Shown piece by piece: positions 16,048 to 25,497 of a stretch of DNA of 64,000 nucleotides. The position numbers and the translations under genes were made by a program. Source of the stretch: Candidatus Auribacterota bacterium (GTDB lineage Bacteria; Auribacterota; Tritonobacteria; UBA1439). The stretch is from contig JAPLCX010000097.1 of NCBI GenBank assembly GCA_026392035.1, positions 1 to 64,000 on the forward strand. The letters run 5' to 3'. Numbering within the stretch: the stretch's first letter is position 1; the number at the start of each line of letters is the position of its first letter. The notes beneath the pieces are model-generated. The model ran no database searches. It worked only from the letters and a program-made list of their open reading frames with translations, and had not been told where the DNA came from.

Positions 16048-18090
16048 ATGTGCGGAATATTTGGGATATCTATCCGTAGTGATTCCGGCTTTTCGCCTCG
16101 CGCCATTTCAAATGCGGTGAGTACGCTTTTTAGATTTTCCGAATCAAGAGGCAAAGAAGCAGCGGGGCTTGCGGTATTTTCAGGCAACCGCGTAGATGTC
16201 TTCAAGGATGCAATTCCCCCCTCCCGTTTGATAAGGACTCAACAGTACAAGAGACTCACCGAACGAGTCCTAACTGATTTTTCAGGCAGCGGGCCTTTGC
16301 GCGCGCTCACTCTTATCGGCCACTCCAGGCTTGTCACGAATGGTTCGCAGGAAACTCACCATAATAACCAGCCGATTGTCGCGGGCGGGATTGTAGGAAT
16401 TCACAACGGGATAATTGTCAATGCGGGTGAGCTTTTTACGCGATTCCCTTCGCTCAGGAGGGAATACGAAGTTGACACGGAGGTGCTGCTGCGCCTTATT
16501 GAAATGTTCCGCAAGGAAGGAAAGTCAGTCCAAGAGGCGGTGGGGGAGGCATTCGGGCTTATCGAGGGGGCCGCATCGGTTGCACTTGGATTTGCCGACA
16601 CCGATTGTATTGTAATGGCGACCAATACGGGCTCACTCTATATCTGCTGTAACCGATCCCGCACCGCGATGGTCTTTGCCTCGGAACGGTACATACTCTC
16701 CCGGCTCATGAAGCAGCGTTTCGCAAGAGGATTCTTTAGCGAGGCAGACATCATGCAGCTCAAGCCGGGGTTTGGATACTGCGTGAGTCTGATCGATCTC
16801 GCGCAGGGAGAGTTCCCCCTCCGGCAGCCTCTACCCCGGGGTGGCCTTACCATATCCCGTTGCACGACAGGGTCGAGGACTATCGTCGATCATATCCCCG
16901 AATCCGCACGGAGAGAGGCGCCGCGGGTGATGCGCGGGCGCGCCACCCCTGCCGCGGTGAAGGAGTTTGAGGCGCTTTCCAGGGCGAACGAGGAGGCCAT
17001 CGCCCGTTTGAGGCGCTGCACCAGGTGCATCCTTCCGGAGACGATGCCGTTCATCACATTCGACGATGAGGGAGTGTGCAACTACTGCAGAGGCTATAAA
17101 AAGATTCAGGTGCGGGGGCACGAGGTATTGCTTGAGGCCGTGAAGCCGTATCGCCGGACAGATGGCGAGCCGGAGTGCATTGTATCTATCAGCGGCGGGC
17201 GGGACAGCACCTATAGCCTCCACTATGTGAAGAACGTGCTCGGTATGAATCCGATCGCATATACCTATGACTGGGGTATGGTGACGGATCTGGCGAGAAG
17301 AAATATATCGCGTATCTGCGGCAAGTTGGGAATCGAGCATATCTTGGTATCCGCGGATATCGCCAAGAAGAGACGATATATCAGGAAGAATGTTGAAGCA
17401 TGGTTGAAAAGACCCGATCTGGGCGTAATCCCCCTCTTCATGGCGGGCGATAAGCAGTATTTCCACTACTTGAACAAGCTCAAGCGGCGTACAGGAATCA
17501 GGCTCGCGATCTATGCGGAGAACCCGCTCGAGCGGACGGATTTCAAGCTGGGGTTCTGCGGTGTGCGGGAGGACAGGAAGAGGAGTTACGCCGACATATC
17601 TCTCATGAGAAAGGCTAAGCTCGCCGCGTATTATGTACGGCAGTTTCTGCTGAATCCCAGGTACTTAAACCGGTCACTCTTCGATACGATGTTCGCCTTC
17701 ATTTCAACCTACGGCATCCAGCACGATTATGTTTTTCTATTTAACTACATTCCGTGGGATGAGAAGACGGTGACCTCGATCATCAAGGAACAATATCACT
17801 GGGAGGTCGCCCCCGATACGCCGACCACATGGCGTATAGGAGACGGCACTGCCGCTTTTTACAATTATATCTATTATACAGTGGCCGGTTTCACCGAAAA
17901 CGACACCTTTCGGAGCAACCAGGTACGCGAGGGGATGCTCACACGGACCGAGGCGTTCGAAATTGTCAGAAAGGAAAATAGGCCAAGATTTGATTCCATT
18001 CTCTGGTATTGCGAAACGATAGGGATTGATTTTGAGCGCACCATTGCCGGAATACACGCGATCCCGAAATATGCCCCCATCAGCGGGTAG
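16048..18090 (+). CDS. Fused glutamine amidotransferase (class II) and WbpG/PseA-like sugar amidotransferase
   Basis: The product has 680 aa. The N-terminus MCGIFGIS gives Cys2 as the catalytic nucleophile of an Ntn-type glutaminase domain (about residues 1-235), with GHSRLVTNG and GIHNGII motifs. After a linker, residues from about 325 match N-acetyl sugar amidotransferases: the metal-binding-like pairs CTRC and CNYC surround ILPETMPFITFDDEG. A PP-loop SISGGRDS (near residue 382) binds ATP, and NPLERTDFKLGFCGV follows. In known systems (WbpG with HisH-like WbpH) ammonia comes from a separate class I glutaminase; here a class II domain is fused to the synthetase. The likely role is converting a sugar acetamido group to an amidino group or a similar ammonia-dependent reaction. 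A clear AGAGGAA ribosome-binding site precedes the ATG. Confidence 0.88.
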   Translation: MCGIFGISIRSDSGFSPRAISNAVSTLFRFSESRGKEAAGLAVFSGNRVDVFKDAIPPSRLIRTQQYKRLTERVLTDFSGSGPLRALTLIGHSRLVTNGSQETHHNNQPIVAGGIVGIHNGIIVNAGELFTRFPSLRREYEVDTEVLLRLIEMFRKEGKSVQEAVGEAFGLIEGAASVALGFADTDCIVMATNTGSLYICCNRSRTAMVFASERYILSRLMKQRFARGFFSEADIMQLKPGFGYCVSLIDLAQGEFPLRQPLPRGGLTISRCTTGSRTIVDHIPESARREAPRVMRGRATPAAVKEFEALSRANEEAIARLRRCTRCILPETMPFITFDDEGVCNYCRGYKKIQVRGHEVLLEAVKPYRRTDGEPECIVSISGGRDSTYSLHYVKNVLGMNPIAYTYDWGMVTDLARRNISRICGKLGIEHILVSADIAKKRRYIRKNVEAWLKRPDLGVIPLFMAGDKQYFHYLNKLKRRTGIRLAIYAENPLERTDFKLGFCGVREDRKRSYADISLMRKAKLAAYYVRQFLLNPRYLNRSLFDTMFAFISTYGIQHDYVFLFNYIPWDEKTVTSIIKEQYHWEVAPDTPTTWRIGDGTAAFYNYIYYTVAGFTENDTFRSNQVREGMLTRTEAFEIVRKENRPRFDSILWYCETIGIDFERTIAGIHAIPKYAPISG

Positions 18091-18230
18091 GCGTGAGGCT
18101 ACTATCATGAATTTTAAGACTTTTCGATTTGCTAACTTCATAATAAGATTATTTTGTTGACGTTTCTTCATACTAGCCTTATTTTTTATACCACTATACA
18201 TCTTTTTGCGCATAAACATTCCATTAAGTG
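18091..18230. other. AT-rich intergenic segment without a gene
   Basis: About 140 bp of markedly AT-rich sequence between the amidotransferase fusion and the MITE-like element. No convincing coding region was found; only short frames are open on either strand. It may be a remnant of inserted DNA. The whole gap 18091-18383 contains this stretch plus the element. Confidence 0.5.
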
Positions 18231-18383
18231 CTAGTGTGGTGTCTCGGAAGTAGCATTCAAAAGTCCTGCCATTGCGAGGAGCGTAGCGACGAAGCAATCT
18301 CATGATTGCCAATATGTTGAGATCGCTTCGCTTTCGCTCGCGATGACAGACATATGCTAGGAATTTCCGTGACAAGACACTAG
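18231..18383. mobile_element. MITE-like palindromic element (153 bp) with CTAG ends
   Basis: The left end CTAGTGTGGTGTCTCGGAA (18231-18249) matches the complement of the right end CTAGTGTCTTGTCACGGAA (ending at 18383) at 16 of 19 positions. The interior (about 18270-18348) is a long imperfect hairpin beginning CATTGCGAGGAGCG and ending TCGCTCGCGATGACAG. This resembles a palindromic repeat widespread in bacterial genomes. It has no coding capacity. The right edge coincides exactly with the broken end of the following transketolase-type gene. Confidence 0.75.
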
Positions 18384-18917
18384 TTTTACGACCACACGGG
18401 GGAGGTTCCGGAGGAGCCTTACACGGTCCCCCTCGGGAAAGCCGCTGTCAGGAGAAAGGGTAAAGATGCCACCATCGTCGCCACATCGTACATGGTGTAC
18501 GAGTCGTTGAGGGCCGCCGAGATCCTGGCGCGGGAGGGGATAGAGGTGGAGATTGTGGATCCGCGCTCGCTCGTCCCCCTGGATAGGGACGTGATACGCA
18601 TCTCGGTGAGAAAGACCGGACGGCTAATCGTCGCAGACACGGGCTGGAAGAACTGCGGTTTTTCCGCGGAGATCGCTGCTCTGGCCGCGGAGGACTGCTT
18701 TGCAGAACTCCGGGCCCCCGTGAGAAGGGTGTGCCTCGCGGACGTCCCCATGCCGACGAGCTGCGCCATCGAGAAGCTGGCTTACCCGGGGCCGGCGGAG
18801 ATTGCCTTGGCGGTGAGGGAGATTGTGTCGGGCAAGAGCCGTGAAAAGCTTCTCGAGGAAGGCCCCCCAAGCGCTTGCGACGGATTGCCCGAAAAGCAGT
18901 TCCACGGCCCCTTTTAG
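18384..18917 (+). pseudogene. Truncated transketolase/E1-beta type gene, C-terminal half only
   Basis: Immediately after the element's terminal CTAG, an open frame encodes FYDHTGEVPEEPYTVPLGKA and continues through a complete transketolase C-terminal domain: VEIVDPRSLVPLD, VRKTGRLIVADTGW and APVRRVCLADVPMPTS. This is the C-terminal half (about 177 aa) of a protein like the beta subunit of pyruvate/acetoin dehydrogenase E1 (usual length about 325 aa). The thiamine-diphosphate-binding N-terminal half is missing, and an in-frame TAG (18381-18383) closes the frame at the element boundary. The truncated gene cannot be active alone. It ends 15 bp before the next rSAM gene and shares its high GC, so the two probably belonged to one operon. 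Confidence 0.82.
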
Positions 18918-18932
18918 CCCCTGCAGCGGAAA

Positions 18933-20442
18933 GTGCCACCAGTGAAGATCCTTTTTATTTACAAGATAGAGAGCTTCATCGCCCCGCTGGGGCCGATGGT
19001 CATCTCCGCCATCGCGCGCAAAGCGGGGCACGAGACGTTCCTCTGCGATATGCGGAAGGAGGACCCGCTCGCGCGGACCGAGGCGCTCAACCCGGACATT
19101 GTCGCCTACAGTTCCTCCACGGGCGAATCGAAGCACTACCTCCGGTTGAACGTGAGGATCAAGGAACGTTTCCCGGAGCTGTTCACCATCATGGGAGGCC
19201 CCCATCCCACCTTCTTCCCCCGCTCCGTGATGGAATCCACTCTGGACGCGGTGTGCGTCGGGGAAGGGGAGGGGGCATTCCGGGACCTCCTCAACGCCAT
19301 CTCGGCAGGGAAAGCGATCGCGGGCATCCCCAATGTCGTGTCGAAAGGAGAAACGGAACCGTCCTCCGTCCGGGATCTCGTGGCGGACCTCGATTCCCTC
19401 CCCCTTCCCGACTACCCGCTGTTCTACGACGCGACACCGATGGGGCGGTATCCCCTCAAGAGCTTCATGGCGGGCCGCGGCTGCCCCTACCGCTGTACTT
19501 ACTGCTTTAATGCGAGCTGGCGCGCTCTTTATCGGGGGAAGGGGAACTATCTTCGGCGGCACTCCGTCGGCTACGTCATCGAGGATATCCTTGCAGTTCG
19601 GTCCCGGTGGCCCCTCTCCTGCGTCAAGTTCTACGACGATATTTTCTGCTACAAGGCGGACGCGTGGCTCGATGAATTCTCGAGAGAGTACCGCGACAGG
19701 CTGGGGATCCCGTTCTTCATCCTCACGCGTGCCGATCTCCTGACGGAGGAGATGGCAAAACTCCTGAAACACGCCGGCTGCCGTACCATCAGCATGTCCA
19801 TCGAAGCGGGAAATCCAGATATCCGGAACAATGTCCTCGGGCGCAACATGACGGATGGGCAGATTCTCGATGCCTATCGCCTCTGCGAGAAGTACGGTAT
19901 CTACACTTTCACGAACTGCATCGTCGGCCTTCCGGAGTCCACCATTGAAAAGGATGTCGAGTCGGTAGACCTCTCGATCAAAGCGAAGGCGACCTGGGCG
20001 GAGTTCCCCATCTTCTTCCCCTACCCAGGGACGAAACTCGGCGACCGCGTGATCAGCATGGGGATGTACTCCCCCCGACTACGCCCGGATGCACACCGCG
20101 TACATGTACCGGTCCCCCCTCTCCTGCTTCACAAAGAGGGAGAAACACGCACAGATGAACCTGTCCGTGCTCGGCGCTGTGGCGGTCGTCTTCCCCCGCC
20201 TGAGAAATCTAATCGTTACGCGCCTGATCTTCATGCGGCACAACCGGTGCGTCACATTTCTCTATTATCTGATCAAAATGTGCGTCCTCCGCCGGAATAT
20301 CTACATGCCCGAGACGGGGATGCTGACCTCTCTCCGTATCTTTCTTGGGAGTCTTCGTCAGGAGATCTTCCGGCACGAGAAGGAAGACAAGGCATGGGAC
20401 GCATCGCACAGCGCGCCGCCTAACCACGAGGGGAAGATATGA
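18933..20442 (+). pseudogene. B12-binding radical SAM gene, CxN clade, with a +1 frameshift
   Basis: GTG start at 18933 (alternative GTG at 18942). The first frame encodes a normal B12-binding domain and rSAM motif C184/C188/C191 (TYCFN). The protein matches the 11988 gene up to LGDRVISMGMYSP, then a run of six C (20071-20076) shifts the frame. The zero frame continues as Arg/Pro-rich nonsense to 20423. The shifted frame reads PDYARMHTAYMYRSP and gives a sensible hydrophobic and basic C-terminus ending at 20442, overlapping the next ATG by 4 bp. Dropping one C would restore a product of about 502 aa. This could be a true mutation, an assembly error in a homopolymer, or slippage. The gene is GC-rich compared with its neighbours. 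Confidence 0.8.
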
Positions 20443-21956
20443 CAGTACGCGGGTTGATGTCCCTGAGGAGATTGCGTGTGGTAGGAGTGCTCGTCTATCC
20501 GGTCGCCTTCTTCGCCGTCATGGCATATATGCTCCTTCTTGCGACCGACTATAACGCCACGTGGGCGCACCCGGAACTCCCATTAGGATACGTCCCGAAC
20601 GCATTACGGTACGGGACGGCGTTCTCGATCAGGGATTTCATACGGGGCTTTGACTACATGCAATTTGATGGCGCTCCCCGCCCGAGATTCGTATCCTATT
20701 CCTTCCAGATTATCAATGAAAAGTTCCGTATCTGGCTTTTTCACTACGTCATCCCGCACCCATCCCTCTCGCTCACGTGGATATTCACCTTGATCCTCTC
20801 TCCCGTTCTGCTGTTCGCATTTCTCAGTCGCCTGGTCCGAACCCCCCTCGCGGGATGGATAGGAGTCACGCTCTATTTCGCCTCACCCGGGTGCCTCTCG
20901 GGGATCGCCCTGTTGTTTCAACCTGCAAAACCTCTTGCAACCTTCTTCAGCATACTCTGTCTCTATTGCGCATTGCGGGTATCTGCTGCGATTGAAGCAC
21001 GGGGCTCCCTTTCGATGAGGGCGTATTCCGTATACCTGTTTCTGCTCTGCATGATGTTTCTTTCGTTCTGCATCGATGAAACGGCATGGTTCCTCTATAT
21101 CATCATCCCCGTCTTGTTTCCCGGCATATTCACCCGGGGTGACGGGAGGCCGGCGAGAGTGATGTGGTATATCTCTACGGGCGCGGCTTATTCCATATTC
21201 GTGTTATATCTGATGCCGCGCATCACGACTGCGCTGGGCTATGGGGGGTTTGAGTTCCTGAAATTCACCACGGGTAGGAAAGACTCATTTCATGCGGAGA
21301 ATTTGATATACAATGCCTGGAAATTGACGTCGTGTCAGATCATCTTCTCCATGAACCTGTTCGGTCACGACATCCCCACTGCACAGTCTGCTCCCGCCGG
21401 CGCGTATCAGGTTGCGTCATGGGTCTACGCCGTCATCTTCGCGGGATGCCTGGCATGGCTCGCCCTGCGCCTTCCGCGTTGTCAGAGGAAGGTATGCGGG
21501 CGCTATTTCCTGGCCTGGTTTCTGTTCGTCGTTTTTGAGACTATGCTGCTCACCAAGCAGGGTCACAAGACGGTCATCAATTCAAGTTACTACTACGGTG
21601 CCCTCGCATCGGTATTTCTGACAATCCCACTGGCCATAGTCCTCTCGTCGTCTACCGAAGGCGCCTCCGGTATGCTCAGCAAGGTGCTGTTCTCGCTCAT
21701 CGTCGCGGCATCCCTGTACAACTTTGTGTTCATAAATGAATCATGGATTCAGGAACATAGCCGGGTTGTCTTCTATCAAGAATTCATGCAACCAGGTGAA
21801 CTCGAGACATGGGGGCCGTTGGATGCGAAGGTATCGTATGACATGGTGCGGAAGGCATGGCGCAACAGGCATGATAAAGACATGCTGAATAAGATGAAGT
21901 CGAGCTTCCCGCTGAGGGCCTGTTGGTTGTTCCGCGAGTTAGAATATATACGGTAA
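20439..21956 (+). CDS. Polytopic membrane protein of unknown function, GT-C-like
   Basis: The product has 505 aa with a short basic N-terminus and about 10-11 hydrophobic segments. A long first loop (about residues 42-90) carries HPELPLGYVP and GFDYMQFDGAPRPRF, and a short C-terminal tail is rich in Trp, Lys and Arg. No family signature was recognised. The layout, with a large first loop followed by helices, is that of the GT-C-like membrane proteins around it. Its ATG overlaps the stop of the frame-shifted rSAM C-terminus by 4 bp, which supports that frame as the real one. It precedes two further membrane-protein genes on the same strand. Confidence 0.8.
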   Translation: MTVRGLMSLRRLRVVGVLVYPVAFFAVMAYMLLLATDYNATWAHPELPLGYVPNALRYGTAFSIRDFIRGFDYMQFDGAPRPRFVSYSFQIINEKFRIWLFHYVIPHPSLSLTWIFTLILSPVLLFAFLSRLVRTPLAGWIGVTLYFASPGCLSGIALLFQPAKPLATFFSILCLYCALRVSAAIEARGSLSMRAYSVYLFLLCMMFLSFCIDETAWFLYIIIPVLFPGIFTRGDGRPARVMWYISTGAAYSIFVLYLMPRITTALGYGGFEFLKFTTGRKDSFHAENLIYNAWKLTSCQIIFSMNLFGHDIPTAQSAPAGAYQVASWVYAVIFAGCLAWLALRLPRCQRKVCGRYFLAWFLFVVFETMLLTKQGHKTVINSSYYYGALASVFLTIPLAIVLSSSTEGASGMLSKVLFSLIVAASLYNFVFINESWIQEHSRVVFYQEFMQPGELETWGPLDAKVSYDMVRKAWRNRHDKDMLNKMKSSFPLRACWLFRELEYIR

Positions 21957-21964
21957 GGAAGCAT

Positions 21965-23575
21965 ATGAAACCATCCAGAATGCTTATCGCCGCCGGGCTG
22001 GTTGCGGCGCTCGCCTTCGTCGAGGCGCTCCATGCCGTGCGGTATATCCGGCTGGACAACGACGGCATGCGCTTTGCGCTCGTCGCGGATCAGATACTTG
22101 CGGGGCGGGGATTGCGGAGTCCCTTGATACCCTTCTCCCTGCGTCCGGATTCCCTCGGTACCGTTCTCTATACCGAGCAGGGTCCATTCCTCTCGATCCT
22201 TTATGCAGTGATGGGCGGTGTGAGGCCGGGGCGTGTGTGGCCCGGCCAGATCCTGAACCTGTGCGCGCATCTAGCAACCTCTCTTTTCTCCTTCCTGATC
22301 GCCCGTCGCATTGCCGGGAACATTGCCGGGGTGGCTGCGGGAATTGTCATCGCTGTGAGTTATCCTTTGCTTGATCCGGTCGGTCAATTCTGGTCGGAGG
22401 CAGTGTATATTGCGTTTGCCATGATGACCGTCGGGATGCTCCAGGCAGCACGAGAGGAGAATCGAGGATGGCGTTCTTTTGTGGGGAGCGGTATCGCGGC
22501 CGCATGTGCATATGCGACTCGATTTATAGGATGCGCCCTGCTGCCCATTTTTTTCTGGGAATCCCTCTTTTCCTGGCGACGTACCGGGCGGCGGGCGGCG
22601 GTTCGCACAATCCTCCTGACTGTTCCACTGCCTCTCTTAGTTATCACAGTTTTGTTGACGAGGAACTGCGTCCTCATGGGCAGTATTCGCGGTGTATGGT
22701 TTCCCCACACGGAGAGAAGTTGGAGTGAGACTCTCCGCGGTATCATAGAAATGAATAGAGAGCAGTTCGATATCTCAATTCCTGGGGTACGGGTCACGCT
22801 GGCGTTTCTCCTGCTGATAATTCCGGGAGCGGCACTGCTCTGGCCGCCGGGGGGCGCATTAAGGATTGCGCGGCTCTTTGCGCGCGGTCTTGATCTGGTG
22901 CTCATCACCATTGTCTGCTATACCGCCGCGCTGGCGCATGCGCTGGCTGATACTCAGCCAAACTACGAGATTCGCTACGTCGCACCGTTGACGCCTTTGC
23001 TATGGATCACCGCGATTGTCGTAATCGCGCGTGGATGGAACTGCCTCACGCAAAGGGGAATGCGGCGGCTGGCGAGTGCCGGTATTGCATTGAGCCTGAT
23101 ACTGATCATTATCGGCGAAACAGAGAGGAGCTGGAGATTGCTGCCGCACCATGCGCCGAGCGGCGACTACGGCTTCGAGAGCGGAGCATGTCAGTGGGTT
23201 GTAGCACACAACAGGAAGGGTTCTCTCGTCGTCACCAACACCCCCTGTATGTTGGCTTTTTTCAGCGGCATCCACACAGTAGGTTTGCCGTTGAGGCACC
23301 CGTGGCTCGCCTTCGAAAAGGTCCCTAACGATCTGGAACGAGTCCTCCCCGAGAAAATGAAGGAGATCGGTGCCGAGTACCTGCTTCTGTTCAGAGCGAT
23401 AGACGGTTTGCCGAGGGAGGAATGGAGTGGAGTGGAGAACGGACTGCCGGAGGATGTCTGGGGTAGATTCATCTCCGATCTCTCTCGTCCGTTGGCGGGC
23501 GAGAAGGTAAAAGGCTTTTTCGTCAAGGTGTACGAGTGCCACGAGGGTGTGGTATACAGGATGACGGAGCGCTGA
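21965..23575 (+). CDS. Polytopic GT-C-like glycosyltransferase
   Basis: The product has 536 aa. The start at 21965 (MKPSRMLIAAGLV) is chosen because an AAGGA ribosome-binding site precedes it and the longer frame begins inside the previous gene. About 10-11 hydrophobic segments are present. The first loop, RYIRLDNDGMRFALVADQIL, holds the acidic residues typical of ArnT/PMT-like GT-C enzymes. A soluble tail of about 140 aa begins with ACQWVVAHN and VVTNTPCMLAFFSG, the pattern found at the end of many bacterial GT-C proteins. It lies 8 bp after the preceding membrane-protein gene, so the two are co-transcribed. Donor and acceptor are unknown. Confidence 0.86.
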   Translation: MKPSRMLIAAGLVAALAFVEALHAVRYIRLDNDGMRFALVADQILAGRGLRSPLIPFSLRPDSLGTVLYTEQGPFLSILYAVMGGVRPGRVWPGQILNLCAHLATSLFSFLIARRIAGNIAGVAAGIVIAVSYPLLDPVGQFWSEAVYIAFAMMTVGMLQAAREENRGWRSFVGSGIAAACAYATRFIGCALLPIFFWESLFSWRRTGRRAAVRTILLTVPLPLLVITVLLTRNCVLMGSIRGVWFPHTERSWSETLRGIIEMNREQFDISIPGVRVTLAFLLLIIPGAALLWPPGGALRIARLFARGLDLVLITIVCYTAALAHALADTQPNYEIRYVAPLTPLLWITAIVVIARGWNCLTQRGMRRLASAGIALSLILIIIGETERSWRLLPHHAPSGDYGFESGACQWVVAHNRKGSLVVTNTPCMLAFFSGIHTVGLPLRHPWLAFEKVPNDLERVLPEKMKEIGAEYLLLFRAIDGLPREEWSGVENGLPEDVWGRFISDLSRPLAGEKVKGFFVKVYECHEGVVYRMTER

Positions 23576-23582
23576 TCGTTCA

Positions 23583-23648
23583 ATGAGGAAAACCACCGTT
23601 TCAGCCGCTGGCGCGGTGCTGCTCCTTATACGTAACATTTTCCAATAA
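23583..23648 (+). other. Small 21-codon reading frame, possible gene remnant
   Basis: An ATG 7 bp after the previous gene opens a 21-aa frame (MRKTTVSAAGAVLLLIRNIF) ending at TAA. It is basic then hydrophobic and resembles the start of the membrane protein at 63833 (MRKSHVAGVGLLLLLLYMIS). It may be the stump of a lost membrane-protein gene or a chance frame. Evidence is weak. Confidence 0.25.
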
Positions 23649-23669
23649 GTCAACAGGAGGGGGAGCGCC

Positions 23670-25430
23670 GTGGAGCGGGTGATTACGAATATTTCCGCCG
23701 GGCGTGAGGAGAAACACCGCCTCTTCGTCGACTTGTGCGCGGCTGCGGTTTTCCTCGCCATAGCGATAGTGGCTGCCGCGGCCTGTTGGGGAGGTCGCTA
23801 CGTGTATCTCCGCGAGGGCGGAGACGAGGCCGGCCAGTGCGCCTTCGCCGCGGCCGCCGACAACCCGGGATCCTTCGCCGGGGATGAGCTGCTCGGCGAC
23901 CCCGGCAATCGGACTATCTACAACGTCCTCCACATCCACCTGCTGAGATATCTGCGGCGCATTACCGCCGACTACGGCACCGCTCATGCCATGCTCCAGG
24001 GACCCGTGGTGTTTCTACAGCTGCTCGGGTTTTATTTGCTCGGCATCGCGCTTTTCCGCAGCCGGTACTGGGCCCTTCTCCTCACCGCGGCGTGCGCGAG
24101 CACGTATGAATTCGGCGGCGAGTACTGGGGGATATGGTTCTCACCCCTCCCGAGGAGCCTTTTCCAGGCTTTGCTGCCGTATCTGCTCCTGTGCGCCTGG
24201 CGGTGGAGGACGAAGCCCGCGCGATGGCCTCTGCTTATGGTGATGGCGGGATTCTCCGTATTCATACACCCCGTGAGCGGCCCCCCCGTGGGGTTCGGGC
24301 TGTGGCTCGCGCTCTGGTTGTGCATGCCCACGTCTTGGCCGCTCCTCAGGCGGATGGCGTATATGCCGGCGCTCGGCGCGGCATTCATGATCGGAGCATC
24401 CTTCTATTTTGTGGGGCATCGCTACTGCGCGGTGCCGCCTGAAGAGTTCGATTCCTATTATGCGTTGTGCGTGGCGGCTCACAATGTCGCGAATATGTCC
24501 CTCCGCGCGCCGTTTGACCTCTTTGTCCGCCTCCTGCCGTTGGAGTGCTACTTCTCGCTCGTGCTCGCCGTCGGCTCATGGCTGCTCCTCTATCGCCTGA
24601 GGCGTCGGGTGCCAGAGGGTTGTCTTACGGTTTTGACCTGGATCGGCGGGGTAATCATCTTTGTAGCGCTGTCGGAACTCTATATGTACGTACTTTATTC
24701 GCGCCACATCATTCCGCATGTGACCTGGTTCTGGCGGTCGTTGCGCTTTGTCTTCCCATGGCTGTACCTCTTCACGCTCTGGCCGCTCGCGGAGCTCTCA
24801 TCGGTGTTCGCGGGGGGGGGATTCAGGAATCATCTACGGCGTGGCCTCATCTGCGCGATAGGAGCCCTCTTTGTCACGGCCTGGCTCTTCTCTTTTCCCC
24901 CCGAGATCAACACCCGGTGGTCGCCCAGCAGGTACAGCGAGGAACTGTACCGCGTACAATGGCACGGGCGATGTCCCGAGCGTGTCCTCTGGGATACAGT
25001 GCGGGATACCTTCGAGAATCGGGTGCCGCTGGGGAGCACGGTAATGGTCACCGACCCCACGATGGCGTGGATTTGCAGGTTTCACCTCCTGAAACCGGTC
25101 ATATACTCCGCCACTGACGGCGGGTTCCTCGTACCGGTGAACAGGGACGCGGCGCGTGCCTGGTATGGGAAACGGGAAGAATTCCAGTCGATTACTCGGA
25201 TCGCGAAACCGCGGGAAAAGCTCCGAAGACTGGTGGCGATGGCGCGGCGCTACGGCGCCGCAGTAATCCTCACCGATACCCACTTTATCGTATGCCCGGG
25301 CACACCGCATACCCTCTTCCCGAATTCGCTGGATGAGGCATTCTTGGAGAGCCTAGGCATCAGACAGATGGGCGCATGGGGCGGTCTCCGGCTCTACGGG
25401 GTCGACCGCACCGGCAGGGGAAGAGGGTGA
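23670..25430 (+). CDS. Polytopic membrane protein, GT-C-like
   Basis: The product has 586 aa from a GTG start, supported by a strong AGGAGGGGGAG ribosome-binding run. The cytoplasmic leader is about 20 aa, and about 11 hydrophobic segments follow. The first loop carries YVYLREGGDEAGQ (acidic) and a further acidic GDELLGDPGN stretch, and its 50-60 residues contain an HIHLLRYLRRI amphipathic part. The last 150 residues are soluble, with VMVTDPTMAWICRFHLLKP and AAVILTDTHFIVC, a nucleotide-like alpha/beta pattern also seen in other tails here. The family could not be named. It lies 94 bp after the previous gene, in the same direction. Confidence 0.82.
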   Translation: MERVITNISAGREEKHRLFVDLCAAAVFLAIAIVAAAACWGGRYVYLREGGDEAGQCAFAAAADNPGSFAGDELLGDPGNRTIYNVLHIHLLRYLRRITADYGTAHAMLQGPVVFLQLLGFYLLGIALFRSRYWALLLTAACASTYEFGGEYWGIWFSPLPRSLFQALLPYLLLCAWRWRTKPARWPLLMVMAGFSVFIHPVSGPPVGFGLWLALWLCMPTSWPLLRRMAYMPALGAAFMIGASFYFVGHRYCAVPPEEFDSYYALCVAAHNVANMSLRAPFDLFVRLLPLECYFSLVLAVGSWLLLYRLRRRVPEGCLTVLTWIGGVIIFVALSELYMYVLYSRHIIPHVTWFWRSLRFVFPWLYLFTLWPLAELSSVFAGGGFRNHLRRGLICAIGALFVTAWLFSFPPEINTRWSPSRYSEELYRVQWHGRCPERVLWDTVRDTFENRVPLGSTVMVTDPTMAWICRFHLLKPVIYSATDGGFLVPVNRDAARAWYGKREEFQSITRIAKPREKLRRLVAMARRYGAAVILTDTHFIVCPGTPHTLFPNSLDEAFLESLGIRQMGAWGGLRLYGVDRTGRGRG

Positions 25431-25468
25431 GGAGCGGCGGCACCCTCTTCTCGGGATGAAAGTCTATC

Positions 25469-25497
25469 TTGCTCAGAGGACACCCGCGAGATATACT
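25469..25497 (+). promoter_or_regulatory. Sigma70-type promoter
   Basis: TTGCTC (25469-25474), a 17-bp spacer and TATACT (25492-25497). Predicted transcription starts at about 25504, leaving a 68-nt leader before the ATG at 25572. The 11-bp sequence CCGCGAGATAT occurs at 25485-25495, overlapping the -10, and again at 25534-25544 in the leader. It could be a repressor site or chance. Confidence 0.55.

Noticed and set aside
17737-18375. Reverse-strand frame of 212 codons spanning the AT-rich gap
   Set aside because: Most of it is antisense to the amidotransferase fusion; the rest is AT-rich sequence and part of the palindromic element.
18384-18917. Treating the E1-beta-like frame as a functional short protein
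   Set aside because: It lacks the cofactor-binding half and begins exactly at a mobile-element border with an in-frame stop.
18624-19772. Long antisense open frame (382 codons) across the transketolase fragment and the rSAM gene
   Set aside because: High-GC shadow of the forward genes, with no recognisable domain; the forward strand carries clear motifs.
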